A stretch of 59,563 nucleotides of DNA from NCBI RefSeq assembly GCF_945873075.1, contig NZ_CAMCBS010000014.1, positions 1 through 59,563 of the forward strand, written 5' to 3'. Shown piece by piece: positions 8,574 to 19,485 of this stretch (positions are counted from its first letter, which is position 1; each line of letters starts with the position of its first letter). Below the pieces are notes generated by a model. The model did not search any database and was not told the origin of the DNA. It was given only the letters and a program-made list of their open reading frames with translations. The position numbers and the translations under genes are program-made. This DNA is from an uncultured Moraxella sp. GTDB taxonomy: Bacteria > Pseudomonadota > Gammaproteobacteria > Pseudomonadales > Moraxellaceae.

Positions 8574-9266
8574 TTAATTCACTTTGGTTAATTCCATCGA
8601 AATCACCTTGCCATCAGCGGTTTGGCTGACCTTGATAGGTAGGTAGTTGAGACTTGGGGCAAGCCAAAAGCTTGTCGCACGGTTACGGTCATCATGGATG
8701 CGGTCGATACGCACCACATCATAAGTCCCTGCAGGCACGGTGATTTTGGTGTTGCCCGCTTTTTTGAATTTAGTGGTCTCAATCTCAGTACGCTTGACCA
8801 ATGGGTATGAACCGCTGAATTTACCATTAATCAGTTCTTGGCGGATTTGCGCTTCCATACTTAGGTCGTCATAGGCTTGGCGTGGCATAGCGATGGTGGT
8901 GGCGTTGCCTTTGTAGGTGCTGACCACCGTTTTTGAGCTATTATTAAAGCGGATATTGTGCGTATTGCCCACGCCAAGAATTTTGGCAGACATGGTGGCA
9001 GTGCTTGGCACGATGCGACCATTTGACAGGTTAAAATTCGCTTCTTGGTTCAGGCTGGCAATGCCAAGCGCACGACCATTGACGGTATATTTGTAGCTAT
9101 TGCCCGTCTTAATCAGTGTGCGTGTGGCAGTGCCTGTTTTGCCATCGGCACTGACTTTATAAGTGGCCGAAAATGCAGGCAAATCAGCCGCTTGTGCCAC
9201 AATCGGCGTGACGGCAGTAGCGGTAAGTGCGGCTGTGCCAAGTAGGGTTTTGAGTTTATTAATCAT
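8574..9266 (-). CDS. DUF3108 periplasmic protein
   Basis: About 230 residues with a Sec signal peptide (MINKLKTLLG..., cleavage after AQA near residue 26). The mature protein starts LPAFSATYKVSADGKTGTATRTL and contains the alternating beta-strand pattern and VPAGTYDVVRI segment typical of DUF3108. Members are exported beta-rich proteins of unknown role. The ATG at 9266 has a GGAG ribosome-binding site seven bases upstream. A longer in-frame start at 9317 lacks both that site and a sensible signal peptide. Confidence 0.85.
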   Translation of the reverse strand: MINKLKTLLGTAALTATAVTPIVAQAADLPAFSATYKVSADGKTGTATRTLIKTGNSYKYTVNGRALGIASLNQEANFNLSNGRIVPSTATMSAKILGVGNTHNIRFNNSSKTVVSTYKGNATTIAMPRQAYDDLSMEAQIRQELINGKFSGSYPLVKRTEIETTKFKKAGNTKITVPAGTYDVVRIDRIHDDRNRATSFWLAPSLNYLPIKVSQTADGKVISMELTKVN

Positions 9267-9496
9267 TATCGTACTCCAAAAATTTGCGGTATTAAACCAT
9301 GTGTTTATAATGGACAAATTTTGTTACAAATTCAAGTGCGTATTGATAATAAATTGTCGTGTTTGTGTATGGTTAATTTGCAATTTCTATCAAAAGCATC
9401 AATTTGGTTAAGCACTGCAAGGATCAAGAAGGGCGGTTTGGCGGATGGTGCTTGATAGATTTGCCGATAATTTTCATGAAATTTTTGGCAAATTGG

Positions 9497-9528
9497 CTTG
9501 AAAATTGCAGGGATAAACACCACTTTAT
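9497..9528 (+). promoter_or_regulatory. Candidate sigma-32 heat-shock promoter of groESL
   Basis: The 329-base gap between the DUF3108 gene and groES holds CTTGAAA at 9497-9503 and, 14 bases later, CACCACTTTAT. Compared with the sigma-32 consensus (CTTGAAA, 13-17 bases, CCCCATNT), the -35 is perfect and six of eight -10 positions fit. It lies 68 bases before the groES ATG. No CIRCE/HrcA operator is seen in this gap, so control is probably by RpoH. Confidence 0.5.
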
Positions 9529-9595
9529 CAAGCAATTGCACTTAGATAGCAAGTTTTATAGCGCATTTTTGAAATAATCATTCCAAGGAGTTCTT

Positions 9596-9883
9596 ATGAA
9601 AATTCGTCCACTACACGACCGTATCGTTGTTCGTCGCACCGAAGAAGAGCAAAAAACTGCAGGCGGTATCCTACTACCGGGCTCTGCCCAAGAAAAACCA
9701 CAACAAGGCGAAGTCATCGCTGTGGGTAATGGTCAAATCACCGATGCAGGTGTGCGTGCACTTGATGTCAAAGTTGGCGATACCGTACTATTTAGCCAAT
9801 ACGCAGGTCAGACGGTCAAGGTCGATGGCGAAGAGCTACTTATCATGAAAGAAGCGGATGTATTGGGCGTGCTAGAAGCCTAA
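9596..9883 (+). CDS. groES: Co-chaperonin GroES
   Basis: A 95-residue Gro[16 protein letters not shown] at the start, the mobile loop [17 protein letters not shown] (residues 19-35) and a closing LGVLEA. It caps the GroEL ring to form the folding chamber in the cytoplasm. A perfect AAGGAG ribosome-binding site precedes the ATG. It is 59 bases upstream of groEL in the usual operon. Leucine is almost only CTA. Confidence 0.98.
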   Translation: MKIRPLHDRIVVRRTEEEQKTAGGILLPGSAQEKPQQGEVIAVGNGQITDAGVRALDVKVGDTVLFSQYAGQTVKVDGEELLIMKEADVLGVLEA

Positions 9884-9921
9884 TTATCGGTTTTTATAAC
9901 TTTATAAATTATCTAAATTAA

Positions 9922-11581
<1,660 letters not shown>

Positions 11582-11583
<2 letters not shown>

Positions 11584-11792
11584 AAAATCGTCCGATTGCG
11601 GGCTGCTGCGTCGTTAGGCTCACTTGATGTACTAGTTGTACACCTGCATTCGCCTGCCTAGCATCAGTCGCGCACTCAAACGATTTTTGCTTGTCTATTA
11701 TGGATTATTGCTTCGTTGGACTCGCTCGATGTACTAGATGTACACCGTCGCTCGTCCGCCTAGCACTAACCTGACACTAAGCATCGTAAAAT
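11582..11792. repeat. Two imperfect copies of an ~85-bp intergenic repeat after groEL
   Basis: Copy A (about 11604-11688) and copy B (about 11706-11792) share a gcttcgttgg/gctgcgtcgttaggc-like start, a ct[tc]GATGTACTAG core with a TGTAC/GTACA palindrome, a CGCCTGCCTAGCA/CCGCCTAGCA segment and an AACGATTTTT/CATCGTAAAAT end. Copy A is also flanked by an inverted AAAAATCGT/ACGATTTTT pair, so the RNA could fold into a long hairpin. No reading frame is conserved. It may be a dispersed intergenic repeat or an mRNA-end structure for groESL. Confidence 0.65.
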
Positions 11793-11812
11793 CCGCTTTT
11801 AAGCACCAAACC

Positions 11813-11850
11813 AAAATCCCCAAAATCTTGATAGTTTTGGGGATTTTTAT
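11813..11850. terminator. Strong terminator between groEL region and next gene
   Basis: AAAATCCCCAAAA pairs perfectly with TTTTGGGGATTTT around a nine-base loop, followed by a T run. It probably ends the groESL transcript, about 230 bases after the groEL stop. Confidence 0.88.
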
Positions 11851-11935
11851 TGGCTAAATGATTGAGCAAAATTGCTTTCGTGATGCGTTTTGGTTATGAT
11901 AAGTTTATTTTACTGATGATTAATTGGAGTATCTG

Positions 11936-12409
11936 ATGAGACAGTTTTTGGTAGGATTGGCGTTAATCATGACAATTCCTACAGCCTATGCCAATACAGC
12001 ACATTATCCCAAATTGGCGGTGGGTGATTGGTTGTGCCGCTTTGAATATCGGTCATCAGGTGCTGACAATTTTCAATTTGAAAAGTCTTATTCGTACATC
12101 AAGCTATCCAATAATGGTCGCTTTATAGCAGATGCAGTTGGGCAAGTGCGTAAAGATAATGTTGATGGTGTTTATCGTTTTAAGGCTGAAGGTAATTGGC
12201 GGATTGATGGTAACCGATATCATTGGGAAACGACCAAGATATTACAGCTGGACTACTCAGACCGCTTAGAGCTGGTTGGTTTTGGTGAGTTGATGAATGA
12301 GCTGATAACTGTGTCCGAAAAAATTATCCGATTGGATGATAAGCATTTTGATACGGTCGATGATACCGATGAGTCCGATCCTTTATATAATGACTGCACA
12401 CGGCTATAA
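11936..12409 (+). CDS. Small exported protein of unknown family
   Basis: A 157-residue protein with a clear signal peptide (MRQFLVGLALIMTIPTAYA, cleavage after residue 19). The mature part has a GDWLCRFEY start, several beta-strand-like stretches and an acidic end containing a second cysteine (LYNDCTRL), so one disulfide is possible. It resembles small lipocalin-like or META-type periplasmic proteins in style, but no family is recognised. The ATG at 11936 follows TTGGAGT at good spacing; an in-frame TTG at 11924 is rejected. Bounded by terminators on both sides, so monocistronic. Confidence 0.7.
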   Translation: MRQFLVGLALIMTIPTAYANTAHYPKLAVGDWLCRFEYRSSGADNFQFEKSYSYIKLSNNGRFIADAVGQVRKDNVDGVYRFKAEGNWRIDGNRYHWETTKILQLDYSDRLELVGFGELMNELITVSEKIIRLDDKHFDTVDDTDESDPLYNDCTRL

Positions 12410-12430
12410 ACTTAAGCCAAGATCAATAAA

Positions 12431-12470
12431 AAAAAGACCAAAAAGCATTTACCTTTTGGTCTTTGTTTTT
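12431..12470. terminator. Bidirectional terminator between the exported protein and xerC
   Basis: AAAGACCAAAA pairs with TTTTGGTCTTT, with A runs before and T runs after the stem. It serves both convergent genes. Confidence 0.85.
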
Positions 12471-12479
12471 TTGGATGGT

Positions 12480-13499
12480 TTATTTAGCGGGATTTTTGGA
12501 TTTGATAGATGCTCTGGGGTGGGCATTGTCATAGACACGGCTAAGCGCACCAAAATCCACTTGGGTGTAGATCTGGGTGGTGCTGATATTTTGGTGGCCA
12601 AGCATATCTTGGATGGCTCGCAGATCGCCACTAGCGGATAGTAGATGTGATGCAAAGCAGTGGCGTAGTAGATGTGGATGTAGGTTGAGATCAATGCCTG
12701 CCATCGTCGCACAGACCTTGAGCCGTAGCTGTACTGCTCGCACCGACAGCCGAGTGCCGTGCCGTTCGCTGATGAATAGTGCGGGCGAGTTTTGCTCTTG
12801 CCATAGATCACGATGGGGCAGATAGTCGATGATGGCTTGGCAGGCACGCTGACCGACAGGGACTTGGCGAGCCTTGTTGCCTTTACCGATGACACGCACG
12901 ACTCGCTCATGCAAATCGACATCGCCCACATCTAGACCGACAAGCTCAGAGACACGCAGACCGCTGCTGTACATCAGCTCAAACATGGCTTTGTCACGCA
13001 CCCATAGCCGAGCCTTGTTGCTCTCTTCTGGCATGGGCTGGTCAAGTAGTTGACGCATCAGATCTTCATCGGCGACGGTGGGTAATTTTCGTGGGGCGGA
13101 CTTTAGGCGATAGCCTGTGGTGGGATCAATGGTGGTGAGCTGCCTTTCGATCAAGTACTGATAAAAGCGTCGCACCGCAGTCAAGGCAAGCTTGGCGCTG
13201 ATGGGCTTGATGGCGTCTTCTTCGAGCCGAGTGCCAAAAAACCGTGTCAAATCCTGCCGAGTACAGCCAAAGATATCGCCATGAAGTTTTTTGTCTTGAT
13301 CAACGAAGTTTAAAAACTGCATCAATGCCAGCTGATAAGTATCAATGGTGCGAGCCGAATAATTTTGGCGAGTTAATTCACCAAGCCAATCGGACAAATA
13401 ACCCCAAGCCACAGAACTCCCCGACGGATTTGCCGACAGGTTGTCTGTTGATGGCTTGGGGCTTTGATTGAGTTGGGTTAGGATATTGGCAAGTCGCAT
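12480..13499 (-). CDS. xerC: Tyrosine recombinase XerC
   Basis: A 339-residue site-specific recombinase that resolves chromosome dimers at dif with XerD. The N-terminal SAM-like core-binding domain (ARTIDTYQLALMQFL) is followed by the catalytic domain with all residues visible: Arg in SSGLRVSELVGL, Lys in GKGNKARQVPVG, His-x-x-Arg in HLLRHCFASHLL, His in LGHQ and the nucleophile Tyr in STTQIYTQ. It is longer than E. coli XerC (298) by an N-terminal extension rich in Ser/Pro/Asn. Its ATG overlaps the dapF stop (TAATG), so the two are coupled, as in many gammaproteobacteria. Confidence 0.94.
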   Translation of the reverse strand: MRLANILTQLNQSPKPSTDNLSANPSGSSVAWGYLSDWLGELTRQNYSARTIDTYQLALMQFLNFVDQDKKLHGDIFGCTRQDLTRFFGTRLEEDAIKPISAKLALTAVRRFYQYLIERQLTTIDPTTGYRLKSAPRKLPTVADEDLMRQLLDQPMPEESNKARLWVRDKAMFELMYSSGLRVSELVGLDVGDVDLHERVVRVIGKGNKARQVPVGQRACQAIIDYLPHRDLWQEQNSPALFISERHGTRLSVRAVQLRLKVCATMAGIDLNLHPHLLRHCFASHLLSASGDLRAIQDMLGHQNISTTQIYTQVDFGALSRVYDNAHPRASIKSKNPAK

Positions 13500-14398
13500 T
13501 AATAGACATTATCCGCATCAGGATCAAGCTTAATCCCTGCTGATGCTGCCAGTCCATCTGGGCTAAACACCCCTTCATAGACAAAGGCTGTCGGGCCTGT
13601 CATCATCAGCGAATAGCCATCTTGCCAACGGATTGCAAGACTGCCACCATACAGCTGTGCACGGATATCCACGCCTTCATCAAGCCAGCCTTCACGGATA
13701 CCGGTTGCGACCGCAGCACACGCCCCTGTACCACAGGCTTGGGTTTCGCCGACGCCGCGCTCAAAGACTCTTAGGCGGATATGACGCTGATTGACCACCT
13801 GCATAAAGCCGACATTGACACGCTCAGGGAAGGCTTCATGCGACTCAATCAGTGCACCAAGTCGCTCAACATCGGCAGACAGTACATCATCGACCTTGAT
13901 GACGGCGTGCGGATTGCCCATATTTGCCACATACAGCTGTACAGGCGTGCCATCGACATCTAGGCGATAGGCATTGCCGATTTTGGTGATGGCTTTTGGG
14001 GCAAAAGGAATTTCATCAGGCTCAAACTTTGGCTTACCCATATCTACCTGCACCCAGCCATAGCGGTCAGTAGTCAGCACGATAATACCGCTAGCAGTCT
14101 CGACACGCAGACGCTGTTTGAATGACAGCTTGCGTGCTTGTACAAAGGATGCAAAACAGCGTGCGCCATTGCCGCATTGTGAGACTTCTGAGCCATCAGC
14201 ATTAAAAATACGGTATTTAAAATCCACATCAGGACGGCTCGGCGGCTCGACGATCAACAGCTGATCAAAGCCAACACCGATACGGCGATCGGCAAGCAGT
14301 CGTACCAGTTCGGGGGTGAGTGTCATGCGCTGAGTGACTAGGTCGATGACCATAAAGTCATTGCCAAGTCCATGCATTTTGGTAAATTCGATAAGCAT
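13499..14398 (-). CDS. dapF: Diaminopimelate epimerase
   Basis: A 299-residue enzyme that converts LL- to meso-diaminopimelate for lysine and peptidoglycan. The start [14 protein letters not shown] is diagnostic. The two catalytic cysteines lie in SQCGNGARC and [11 protein letters not shown]. The ATG at 14398 has AAGGA eight bases upstream and gives the standard N-terminus, so the start five codons further up is rejected. It overlaps xerC downstream by one base. Confidence 0.96.
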   Translation of the reverse strand: MLIEFTKMHGLGNDFMVIDLVTQRMTLTPELVRLLADRRIGVGFDQLLIVEPPSRPDVDFKYRIFNADGSEVSQCGNGARCFASFVQARKLSFKQRLRVETASGIIVLTTDRYGWVQVDMGKPKFEPDEIPFAPKAITKIGNAYRLDVDGTPVQLYVANMGNPHAVIKVDDVLSADVERLGALIESHEAFPERVNVGFMQVVNQRHIRLRVFERGVGETQACGTGACAAVATGIREGWLDEGVDIRAQLYGGSLAIRWQDGYSLMMTGPTAFVYEGVFSPDGLAASAGIKLDPDADNVY

Positions 14399-14577
14399 TG
14401 TTATGTCCTTCATTTTTATTTATTGCCACCTTATCTTATCATGAATGATTGGTGGTTGGCTAGGTTTATGGGGATTTATTTACTGAAGTTAAAGTGGATA
14501 CAGATTGATAAAATCAATGATGGAATTATCAATTGATGATGATTAATTTGATGGATGTATGGGTGGGTTTATACCAC

Positions 14578-15498
14578 TTATACCACTGCCAATCGGGTGC
14601 GATGGCGAAGTGGGGCATTGTCCCAATGAGCGACGGCGTACGCCAAAATTTCGCTTGGCGTGGCTGATAGCATCTCGGGCGTGGTGTCTTGACCCAGCAG
14701 GGTGAGTGCCTGATACAGTAGCTTGGCAGGCTGTGTGGTATCAATCGGTGTGGCAAGATTTTGCTTGGAGAGCTTTTGACCATCTTGATTGTACAATAGG
14801 GGCAGATGATAAAAATGGCTCGGCACAGGCAGGTGGCATAGCTTTAGAATATCAATCTGCGCCACCGTCATCGGCATGATATCAAGCCCGCGCATGATGT
14901 GGGTGATGCCTTGTAGTCCATCATCGATGGCGCAGGCTAGGATGTAGTTAATCATCTGATTTTGGCGTTTGACCACGACATCGCCTAGACTTGTGGCAGG
15001 ATTGTCCCAAATTAGACCTTGTAGCCCATCGACAAATGCAGTGGTGACATCAGGCAGTTGCAGACGGATTTTGCTATCAGGATGATGCCAATCAAGATGC
15101 TTGTGCAGACATAGGCGAGGATAGACAATGGGGGTGTTGAGTCCATGCGGTACAGGGTTGGCTAGACGATGGGCATCGAGCTGTTTGCGAGAGCAGTGAC
15201 AAGCATAGCTGACATGGGCTAACCGCTCATGCAAAAATTCATCATAAATCGCCACACGATCCGACTGATAGATGACCGCATCATCCCAGTGCAGCCCAAG
15301 CGCATCCAAGTCATACAAAATACTGTCAGCATACTCAGATTTACAGCGTTCAAAATCAACATCTTCGATACGCAGCAGCCATTTGCCACCCAAAGACTTG
15401 ATATGACAAAAGCTCGCCACGGCAGTCGTCAGCGAGCCTAAGTGTAGATGATGTGTCGGTGATGGGGCAAACCGCCCAATCGCAGTGCTTGGCATCAT
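14578..15498 (-). CDS. gluQ: Glutamyl-Q tRNA(Asp) synthetase
   Basis: About 306 residues. It is a shortened class I glutamyl-tRNA synthetase that attaches glutamate to the queuosine base of tRNA-Asp. Visible are GRFAPSPTHHLHLGS (the HIGH motif) near the start, LLRIEDVDFERC, the zinc site CHCS...YPRLC around residues 100-128 and the KMSKS-like KLSKQN near residue 243. The anticodon-binding domain is missing, as expected. It lies 24 bases after dksA on the same strand, the usual dksA-gluQ operon. Confidence 0.94.
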   Translation of the reverse strand: MMPSTAIGRFAPSPTHHLHLGSLTTAVASFCHIKSLGGKWLLRIEDVDFERCKSEYADSILYDLDALGLHWDDAVIYQSDRVAIYDEFLHERLAHVSYACHCSRKQLDAHRLANPVPHGLNTPIVYPRLCLHKHLDWHHPDSKIRLQLPDVTTAFVDGLQGLIWDNPATSLGDVVVKRQNQMINYILACAIDDGLQGITHIMRGLDIMPMTVAQIDILKLCHLPVPSHFYHLPLLYNQDGQKLSKQNLATPIDTTQPAKLLYQALTLLGQDTTPEMLSATPSEILAYAVAHWDNAPLRHRTRLAVV

Positions 15499-15522
15499 CA
15501 CGATATCTTGATGAGTGGTCGA

Positions 15523-15942
15523 TTATTGACCGTGATTTTGTTTTTCTTTGATTTCGGACAGAGTCTTGCAATCGATACACTGAGTGGCGGTTGGTCGTGC
15601 TTCTAGGCGACGTAGACCGATTTCGGTGCCGCAAGTCTCACAGTAGCCATAATCGCCGGTTTCGATTTCTGCCAAAGATTTTTCGATTTTGCGAATCAGT
15701 TTGCGTTCACGGTCACGAGTACGCAAAGCGAGTGCAAATTCTTCTTCTTGGGTAGCACGGTCATTGATGTCCGGCATGGTGTTGGTTTCTTCATGAATGT
15801 GTTGTTTGGTACGCTCGGCTTCGGTCACCAATTCTTCACGCCAATTGGTCAAAATGGTGCGAAAATGTGCCAATTGCGCATCAGACATATAGTCTTCGTC
15901 TTTGGCAGGTTGGTATGGTGCAAAAGTAGTTGCGTTGCTCAT
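15523..15942 (-). CDS. dksA: RNA polymerase-binding transcription factor DksA
   Basis: A 139-residue DksA that enters the RNA polymerase secondary channel and mediates the stringent response with ppGpp. The coiled-coil tip DINDRATQEEE carries the two aspartates and alanine needed for function. The zinc finger CETC...CIDC closes the protein. The ATG at 15942 gives MSNATTFAPYQPAKDEDYM; an in-frame start 17 codons upstream would only add an unlikely extension. First gene of the dksA-gluQ pair. Confidence 0.95.
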   Translation of the reverse strand: MSNATTFAPYQPAKDEDYMSDAQLAHFRTILTNWREELVTEAERTKQHIHEETNTMPDINDRATQEEEFALALRTRDRERKLIRKIEKSLAEIETGDYGYCETCGTEIGLRRLEARPTATQCIDCKTLSEIKEKQNHGQ

Positions 15943-16091
15943 GCCCTGTGAGTCCTTATGGGTGAGTTGAGTTGAAAAAGTTACGCTGATCAATGCAAAA
16001 TTTGCATGACATTATCAGTCGTATTGATAATCTTTCAAATAAAAATGCCCTAATTTAACAAAAATATCGTCCAAATGCCAATACTTTTTTG

Positions 16092-16967
16092 TCAAATGGG
16101 GAAAATTGGTTGCCTATTTTGCACATTTTTTATGTAACTTGATAGGTGTGCTGTGTTGCTCAACTGTATCATGCGAAACCCTGCGGGGGCATTATCTAGG
16201 GTAAATTCATCACAAAATGGCGTAAACTGCCGATCGGTTGATGGGCAAGTGAGTAGCTGTACAGGGTGGTGGGTAAAAGGGCGGATGTCATGCACTTGGT
16301 GCACATGACCGCACAGTACGGTGTGTGCGTGGGGGTGTTTGAGTAACACTTGCCAAAATTCTTCTTTATTACCAAGAATATACGCATCCATCCATGCTGA
16401 GCGCATTAGCACAGGATGATGATGCAGAGCGATGAGTGTCGGGTGTGGATGATGGTGTAGCTCATCATCTAGCCAATCCAGTGATGTGTGTGGCAATGAG
16501 CCGTGTGTCTCGCCATTGACTGTGCTATTTAATAATAGCACTCGCCACAGGCAGTCACCGACACGGATATCCATGCTATGACAATCACACAGCCTACTAT
16601 CGGGCGTGATGGGAATGTGCTGTCGCTCGGCAAAGGGCAATCCTGTCCCAATTTCGTGCGTCACATCATGATTGCCAGCGATACAGACAAAGGGCAAGCG
16701 TGTGGCACGCAACTGCTCAAATAGCCAATCATACGCACTGCTATTACCATCATTGACCAAATCTCCTGTCAATAGTAGCAAATCAGGTGCATCATCAATA
16801 GCAAGGCTTAGCACTTGCAAAAATCGTTGATAGCTTGGTGCGCTACCCACCTGACCCGTCAGATGCAAATCTGAAATTTGAGCAATGTCAAAGCTGAGCT
16901 TGCTTGTCGCAAGATGGGTGGGTGGATAGGTCAAATAGGTCATTGGCTTTGGACAATCTGTTGTCAT
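16092..16967 (-). CDS. cpdA: CpdA-type metallophosphoesterase (3',5'-cAMP phosphodiesterase)
   Basis: About 291 residues. The metallophosphoesterase motifs are in order: AQISDLHL, LLTGDLVND, AGNHD, ALHHHPV and LCGHVHQ, as in CpdA of enterics and Acinetobacter, which hydrolyses cAMP. Substrate is inferred from family. The ATG at 16967 is used because the upstream in-frame start (17018) is TTG. It follows znuB by 86 bases on the same strand and could be read from the zur-znuCB transcript. Confidence 0.85.
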   Translation of the reverse strand: MTTDCPKPMTYLTYPPTHLATSKLSFDIAQISDLHLTGQVGSAPSYQRFLQVLSLAIDDAPDLLLLTGDLVNDGNSSAYDWLFEQLRATRLPFVCIAGNHDVTHEIGTGLPFAERQHIPITPDSRLCDCHSMDIRVGDCLWRVLLLNSTVNGETHGSLPHTSLDWLDDELHHHPHPTLIALHHHPVLMRSAWMDAYILGNKEEFWQVLLKHPHAHTVLCGHVHQVHDIRPFTHHPVQLLTCPSTDRQFTPFCDEFTLDNAPAGFRMIQLSNTAHLSSYIKNVQNRQPIFPI

Positions 16968-17053
16968 GATACTCTGCGAATTGATTGAATCATTTAAATC
17001 AGGATGAAAATCAAACAATGCAACAGTGTAGCGTAATCAAGATGGGTGGTCAA

Positions 17054-17866
17054 TCAGCCGCGCTGAATCATGCGACCGCTCAGCTTGAGTATGGTAAAAG
17101 ATACAAAAAACCCAACGGCCAGCATCAGCACGATGGCAAGACCTGTCTGAATATCTAGCCAGATACTGCCCCAAACACCACCAGTGACGGCGATTTGGGC
17201 GAATATCATGGCAAATAGTACCATCATGGCAGGGGATTTGGCATACAATCGAGCAATCAGCGCAGGCAAAATCAACAACCCGCTAATCAATAGACTGCCA
17301 ACAGCCTGCAACGCCACTGCACAAAATCCTGCTAAAAGCCCCATAAAAAACAGATGTTGATGTGCAGGGTTGATGCCTTGGATTTGGGCAAGTGCTTCTG
17401 AGGTAGCCAGTTTGACCTGCGCCTGCCAAATCAATGCCAAAATCACAAGACCAAGCACAATGAGTAGGGCAAGTCGTGACAAATCTGCCCAATCGATATC
17501 CAAGAGACTGCCAAATAAAAAGCCTAACACATTGGCCTGTTGCTGAGTCAGCTGAGTCAGGGTTAACAACCCAAGGCAAAGTAACGTCGATGCTAATACC
17601 GCAAGTGTGGCATCATTAGGCAGGCGAGTGTCTTTGATGAATGTCAGGATAAGTATCACCACCACACTGATCACCCCGATGCCGATGTCGGCAGGTAGGC
17701 TCAGCGCTGATGCCAAAGCTACCCCGAGTAATGCGCCATGCGCCAAGGTATCCGAAAAAAACGCCATACGACGCCACAGCACCAGACAGCCAAGTGGTGC
17801 GGAGAGTAGAGCGATGAGCGTACCTGCAATCCAAGCAGGAGCAATGATGGGTAGCCAATCAGTCAT
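17054..17866 (-). CDS. znuB: Zinc ABC transporter permease ZnuB
   Basis: A 270-residue membrane protein with about eight helices, of the metal-ABC permease family (ZnuB/MntB type). Signatures include FFSDTLAHGALLGVALA near residue 35 and the QAVGSLLISGLLILPALIARL helix near residue 185. It forms the inner-membrane channel for Zn(II) with the ATPase ZnuC six bases upstream. Together with znuA across the divergent promoter it completes a zinc uptake system. Confidence 0.94.
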   Translation of the reverse strand: MTDWLPIIAPAWIAGTLIALLSAPLGCLVLWRRMAFFSDTLAHGALLGVALASALSLPADIGIGVISVVVILILTFIKDTRLPNDATLAVLASTLLCLGLLTLTQLTQQQANVLGFLFGSLLDIDWADLSRLALLIVLGLVILALIWQAQVKLATSEALAQIQGINPAHQHLFFMGLLAGFCAVALQAVGSLLISGLLILPALIARLYAKSPAMMVLFAMIFAQIAVTGGVWGSIWLDIQTGLAIVLMLAVGFFVSFTILKLSGRMIQRG

Positions 17867-17872
17867 AAATCG

Positions 17873-18634
17873 TCAGTGCGTGTGATGGTGCTCATCATGA
17901 TCTAGATGATGTTCACAGTGGGTGTGTTGGTGGATGTACGGTGCTTGATAACCGAATAATTGTACAAACTCAGGCGAGATGGCGATTTGGCTTGGCACGC
18001 CTTGACAGCAGATGTGTTTGTTCAGGCAAATCACACGCCGAGAGCCTTTCATCACCCAGTGCAAATCATGCGACACGACAAGCATGGCACACTGTAAAAA
18101 ATCCGGCAAAGTATCCAAAAACTGATACAGCCAAGCTTCGCTTTCGGGGTCTAGCCCCTGCATGGGTTCGTCCAGGATAAGTAAATCAGGTTTATCAAGC
18201 AAAGCACGAGCCAATAGCACACGCTGAGTTTCACCGCCTGATAGGTGATGCATCTGACGCTCAAGCAGCGGCTCAATGGACAGCTTATCATAGATATAGG
18301 CTTTTTGGTCAGCGTTTAGGCGTTTGCGATTGGCCTGAGCAAGTAAATCAACCGCCCGCAGTGGCAAAATTGTCGGCACGCTAAATCGCTGTGGCACATA
18401 GCTGATACGATTGGTTTGCTTATTGATACGCCCTGTGGTGGGCTTAAGCAGCCCCAAGATAAGCTTGACAAGGGTGGATTTGCCTGCACCATTTGGGCCG
18501 ATAAGACTAATCATCTCACCGGCTTTGATATCAAATGTGATGTCATGCACCAAGTGGCTACCGTCAGAAGTCTGATAGCCGACTTGGTCAATGCCAAGCA
18601 CGACCGATGCGTTATTCGGCAGGTCGGCAGTCAC
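17873..18634 (-). CDS. znuC: Zinc ABC transporter ATP-binding protein ZnuC
   Basis: A 253-residue ABC ATPase. Walker A is GPNGAGKSTLVKL, the signature motif is LSGGETQRVLLARALL and Walker B is LLILDEP, with the switch His in VVSHDLHW. The C-terminal tail is very rich in His, with alternating His/Glu/Asp ending HHHTH, probably a zinc-buffering or sensing tail. The GTG start at 18634 overlaps the zur 3' end by 23 bases; a second GTG lies 11 codons on. The operon is zur-znuC-znuB. Confidence 0.93.
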   Translation of the reverse strand: MTADLPNNASVVLGIDQVGYQTSDGSHLVHDITFDIKAGEMISLIGPNGAGKSTLVKLILGLLKPTTGRINKQTNRISYVPQRFSVPTILPLRAVDLLAQANRKRLNADQKAYIYDKLSIEPLLERQMHHLSGGETQRVLLARALLDKPDLLILDEPMQGLDPESEAWLYQFLDTLPDFLQCAMLVVSHDLHWVMKGSRRVICLNKHICCQGVPSQIAISPEFVQLFGYQAPYIHQHTHCEHHLDHDEHHHTH

Positions 18635-19151
18635 GGCAGATGCCTTTTAGCTCGATGACACTGCGTTCGATGGTGAATTTGGCATCATCGGTGGCGAAGT
18701 CCATCATGGCATTGACAGGTAGGTTGCTGCATTCTTCGACTTTTTCACACACACGGCAAATCAAAAATGCCGCAGCGTGGTTTGAGCGTGGATGACAGCA
18801 TGGGACATAGGCGTTCATTGAGCTTAGCTGATGGATCAAGCCTTCGTTCAACAAAAACTCAAGCGAGCGATAAATCGTCGGCGGGGCGATGTTTTTGTTT
18901 TTATCACCGATGGTTTTGCTTTTTTGGCGGCTAAATTGTAGTGCGCTGATCAAATCATAAGCACCCATTGGCTTGTCAGCAGCCAAGATCAGTGCATAAA
19001 CTTCTTCACGCAAAGGGGTAAATCGTACGCCACGCTCCAGACAGTGATCTTTGGCTTCTTGCATGCGCTTGATTGGATCGTTGTGATGTCCATGATAGAC
19101 ATCATGTTGGTGAAATTGACAGGAAAGATCAGTAGAGTGAGTGGCTGGCAT
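18612..19151 (-). CDS. zur: Zinc uptake regulator Zur (Fur family)
   Basis: A 179-residue Fur-family repressor. A His-rich N-terminus is followed by the winged helix (RFTPLREEVYALIL, PPTIYRSLEFLLNEGLIHQL). The structural zinc cysteines lie in CRVC and CRDC, with a further CCHPRSNHAAAF metal site. It represses zinc uptake genes when zinc is sufficient. The ATG at 19151 has GGGG seven bases upstream. It leads the znuCB operon and faces znuA, so autoregulation is expected. Candidate operators are listed separately. Confidence 0.93.
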   Translation of the reverse strand: MPATHSTDLSCQFHQHDVYHGHHNDPIKRMQEAKDHCLERGVRFTPLREEVYALILAADKPMGAYDLISALQFSRQKSKTIGDKNKNIAPPTIYRSLEFLLNEGLIHQLSSMNAYVPCCHPRSNHAAAFLICRVCEKVEECSNLPVNAMMDFATDDAKFTIERSVIELKGICRDCRPAE

Positions 19152-19258
19152 AATAAACCCCAGATGATGGTACAACTTTGACTCGTTACAGCTTGGTCAT
19201 CCATCAGTAAAACAAAAAATAACGCCCAAGAACAAGTGTCCCAAGGCGTCCAAACTGC

Positions 19259-19272
19259 GTTATATTATATGC
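19259..19272. promoter_or_regulatory. Candidate Zur box before zur-znuCB
   Basis: GTTATATTATATGC is a near-palindrome close to the core GTTATANTATAAC of gammaproteobacterial Zur operators. It lies 108 bases upstream of the zur ATG in the 334-base zur/znuA gap and is itself AT-rich enough to overlap a -10. Confidence 0.5.
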
Positions 19273-19381
19273 TACTTATCGCAGTATGCCTATACAACTT
19301 TTTGTATCTTTATGAAAACAATGTAGCATTCTTGTAAATAATTTGATTAATATATAACCAATTATTCAAATCCAAAATACA

Positions 19382-19424
19382 GATACAGTATAACATAAAA
19401 ATTTGATTTGTGCTATACTGTATC
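19382..19424. promoter_or_regulatory. Perfect 11-bp inverted repeat in the znuA promoter
   Basis: GATACAGTATA and TATACTGTATC form a perfect inverted repeat with 21 bases between, about 60 bases before znuA. The left arm runs into TATAACATAAA, which resembles a Zur half site. The arms include TATACT, so the -10 of znuA may be part of the right arm. Likely a regulator-binding site for the divergent pair. Confidence 0.5.
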
Positions 19425-19485
19425 CGCACTTGCAATTTTACCAATTTACAGTATGATGATTGACTTACTATAAGGTGGTACAGTT

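Noticed and set aside
9267-9595. CIRCE/HrcA operator before groES
   Set aside because: No nine-base inverted repeat of the TTAGCACTC type is present; a sigma-32-like promoter is seen instead.
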